From contig NZ_FPAF01000001.1 in the NCBI RefSeq assembly GCF_900116295.1, forward strand, positions 248,001-312,000: a stretch of DNA of 64,000 nt, given 5' to 3'. Both the position numbers and the translations under genes were made by a program. This document shows, in pieces, positions 62,313 to 64,000 of this stretch; positions within the stretch are counted from its first letter, which is position 1; each line of letters begins with the position of its first letter. The notes beneath the pieces were generated by a model. It was given only the letters and a program-made list of their open reading frames with translations. It ran no database searches and was not told the origin of the DNA. The stretch comes from Bacillus sp. 103mf. Its GTDB lineage: Bacteria > Bacillota > Bacilli > Bacillales > Bacillaceae_G.

Positions 62313-63269
62313 TTATGAACTGTGCGTTTCTTCTTCAAGTGTTAAATCACTACTAGAAATTGTTATTAAATCATATTTATCGTACGTTTCTTCCTGAAGC
62401 AACCTCATCGCTTGTGTACGAATAGACTTTTCCACAATATTACGAACGTAACGCCCATTGCTAAAAGAGGTAACCTGAGATGAATATTTTACTGCATTTA
62501 AATGATCGCGAAGATTCCACTCTGCCTCTTTTGATAATTGATACTCCCGTTCATCGTACATCCGTTTCCCTATCTCTAATAGTTGATTGACGGTGTAATC
62601 CGAAAACTCAATAATGAAAGGAAAACGAGATTGCAAACCAGGGTTTAGTGATAGAAAATGGTTCATCTCACGTGAATACCCTGCTAAAATGAGCACAAAA
62701 GCATGTTGCTTATCTTCCATATGTTTAACGAGCGTATCAATTGCCTCTTTTCCAAAATCTTTTTCACCACCACGCGCAAGCGAATAGGCTTCATCAATAA
62801 ACAAAATCCCCCCCATTGCTTTTCGAATGAGGTCACGCGTTTTTTGTGCAGTATGCCCAATATATTCACCGACTAAGTCCGCTCGTTCCGCTTCAACTAA
62901 ATGCCCTTTTGACAACACATTCATCTCAAATAATAATTTTCCAATCATCCTAGCAACAGTTGTTTTCCCCGTTCCTGGATTACCTTTAAACAACATATGA
63001 AGAACTTGTTTCTCTGATTTCAAACCCATTTCTTGCCGCTTTTTATTTACATAAATCCATGCATAAATTTCTTTTATAATTTTTTTGATTTCCTGCATTC
63101 CAACAAGCTTGCTCATTTCTTCTTCAATTCGCTGCAACATTTCATGTTTTGTAACAGTTTCAGTTGAAAGATTTTGCTTTTGTTCTGTAGAAGAAACAGA
63201 AACCTTCTTTCGGTGATTCAGCACAATGTTAATTTGGTTATTATTCTTCTTTCGCATCGACTGTTCCAT
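62313..63269 (-). CDS. spoVK: SpoVK, AAA+ ATPase needed for spore maturation
   Basis: 318 residues, family length. CbxX/CfxQ-type AAA+ domain: Walker A MLFKGNPGTGKTTVARMIGK, then ERADLVGEYIGHTAQKTRDL, Walker B GGILFIDEAYSLARGGE, sensor LILAGYSREMNHFL and arginine-finger NPGLQSRFPF. AGGTGATTG precedes the ATG. In B. subtilis it is made in the mother cell and needed for late sporulation. The neighbourhood (hflX, ynbB, glnRA) is the same as in other Bacillus. Confidence 0.95.
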   Translation of the reverse strand: MEQSMRKKNNNQINIVLNHRKKVSVSSTEQKQNLSTETVTKHEMLQRIEEEMSKLVGMQEIKKIIKEIYAWIYVNKKRQEMGLKSEKQVLHMLFKGNPGTGKTTVARMIGKLLFEMNVLSKGHLVEAERADLVGEYIGHTAQKTRDLIRKAMGGILFIDEAYSLARGGEKDFGKEAIDTLVKHMEDKQHAFVLILAGYSREMNHFLSLNPGLQSRFPFIIEFSDYTVNQLLEIGKRMYDEREYQLSKEAEWNLRDHLNAVKYSSQVTSFSNGRYVRNIVEKSIRTQAMRLLQEETYDKYDLITISSSDLTLEEETHSS

Positions 63270-63388
63270 ACAATCACCTCATTTTTATCATTTCACTGAC
63301 GAATATTGTCAACATTTGCGCTTTCCCAAGAAATAAACATTTTCTGAAAATTTTTGTTATAATATAAGAAAACTAGGGAGGTGGGACT

Positions 63389-64000
63389 ATGTCAACAAAA
63401 GAAATTAATGATACAGTACAAGCTTTCTCTGCTTATTTATTAAACAAGGGACGAAAACCTTCAACTATTAAAAGATACGTCTACGACATCGAGGATTTTG
63501 TTCATTGGTTACAAAAAAACAAAAAAGTTTCTTCTAATAATATATGGGAGACTCTTTGTCCAAAAGACTATGAAGATTATTTTTCGGACTTAAAAATAAA
63601 ACGTCATTACTCCGAAAAAACAATGCACCGTGTTTTCATTGTGTTAAATCGACTGTATCATTTTTTAAACTTGCCTAGCCCACTAAAAGACATGGAACTT
63701 ATTATACAGCCAGATCGTACATTGCGAGATGAAGATTTCATTTCGCCACAAGAAGAACAGCGTTTAAAATATATTTTAACTTCTTTAGAAGGACTGTCAG
63801 ATAAACAACGACCTGTACGTCCATTACTCATGGATCGAAACGTATGCATTATTATGCTTCTGCTCGATTACGGTTTATCGTTACAAGAACTCGTCTCATT
63901 GAATATGCAGCATGTCCATTTTGAAAATAATACATTATCTATTCCCGCCGTATCTGGAATAGAACGAGTCATTTCATTAACTGAAGAAGATAAAAAAAAG
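63389..64000 (+). CDS. Tyrosine recombinase-like protein, N-terminal part (cut by window edge)
   Basis: GGGAGGTGG precedes ATG 63389 and the frame is open to the window end (204 codons). The N-terminal SAM-like domain (TVQAFSAYLLNKGRKPSTIK, YVYDIEDFVHWLQKNKK) and the beginning of the catalytic domain (DRNVCIIMLLLDYGLSLQEL, VSLNMQHVHFENNTLSI) fit XerC/D-like recombinases. The first catalytic Arg (TGLRxxEL in relatives) appears as Ser in YGLSLQEL, so it may be inactive or differ in function. Divergent from spoVK. Confidence 0.8.
   Translation, partial: MSTKEINDTVQAFSAYLLNKGRKPSTIKRYVYDIEDFVHWLQKNKKVSSNNIWETLCPKDYEDYFSDLKIKRHYSEKTMHRVFIVLNRLYHFLNLPSPLKDMELIIQPDRTLRDEDFISPQEEQRLKYILTSLEGLSDKQRPVRPLLMDRNVCIIMLLLDYGLSLQELVSLNMQHVHFENNTLSIPAVSGIERVISLTEEDKKK

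Overview
The window is a chromosomal segment of a low-GC Bacillus, almost certainly the Bacillus cereus group (B. cereus / B. thuringiensis). Signs of this are the glnA-glnR-ynbB-hflX-spoVK block, two bcr1-type repeats flanked by ATAAA direct repeats, an IS231-like fragment, a YjcZ-type peptide and a Rap/Phr pair of B. cereus type. No database search was run. All identifications come from reading motifs and gene order.

Layout. (1) 1-11308, minus strand: an exopolysaccharide (eps) operon. It runs from epsA (chain-length regulator) and epsB (BY-kinase), through a roughly 660-base leader holding an EAR/epsC-type RNA and an intrinsic terminator, to epsC (dehydratase), five glycosyltransferases, an EpsG-like polymerase, an acyltransferase, and a glycosyltransferase cut by the window edge. 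(2) 11309-19850: decayed prophage and mobile debris (bcr1, GH25 endolysin, XhlA, beta-helix protein split by a stop codon, ArpU fragment, colicin-type immunity fragments, integrase tail). (3) 19896-38050: a second, heavily decayed unit holding a two-domain glycosyltransferase, a Gln-rich repeat protein, IS fragments, toxin fragments, a GC-richer ABC transporter/PadR cassette, a toxin tip with immunity gene, and rap-phr. (4) 38156-56488: a better preserved but defective prophage with an M6 metalloprotease, lipoproteins, endolysin/holin, tail protein, an ORF-less group II intron, three modular lysins with one shared wall-binding domain, replication and regulatory genes, a repressor/ImmA switch and a frameshifted integrase. 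(5) 56547-64000: core chromosome (glnA, glnR, ynbB, hflX, a TRIC-like channel, small spore-type proteins, spoVK, a recombinase-like gene).

The organising feature is a 104-base direct repeat present three times, at 19896, 37947 and 56547. It is the glnA terminator plus the last glnA codons. The spacing is about 18.05 and 18.6 kb, and an integrase 3' end lies just left of each copy. This reads as serial, tandem site-specific integration of related phages at the 3' end of glnA, with progressive decay to the left.

Nearly every phage-like unit carries broken genes. Many breaks are single stop codons explainable as C-to-T or G-to-A changes, or one-base slips in poly-A runs. Fragments of polymorphic-toxin systems (WXG100, LXG-like, C-terminal toxin tip, colicin-type immunity) are scattered between the attachment sites.
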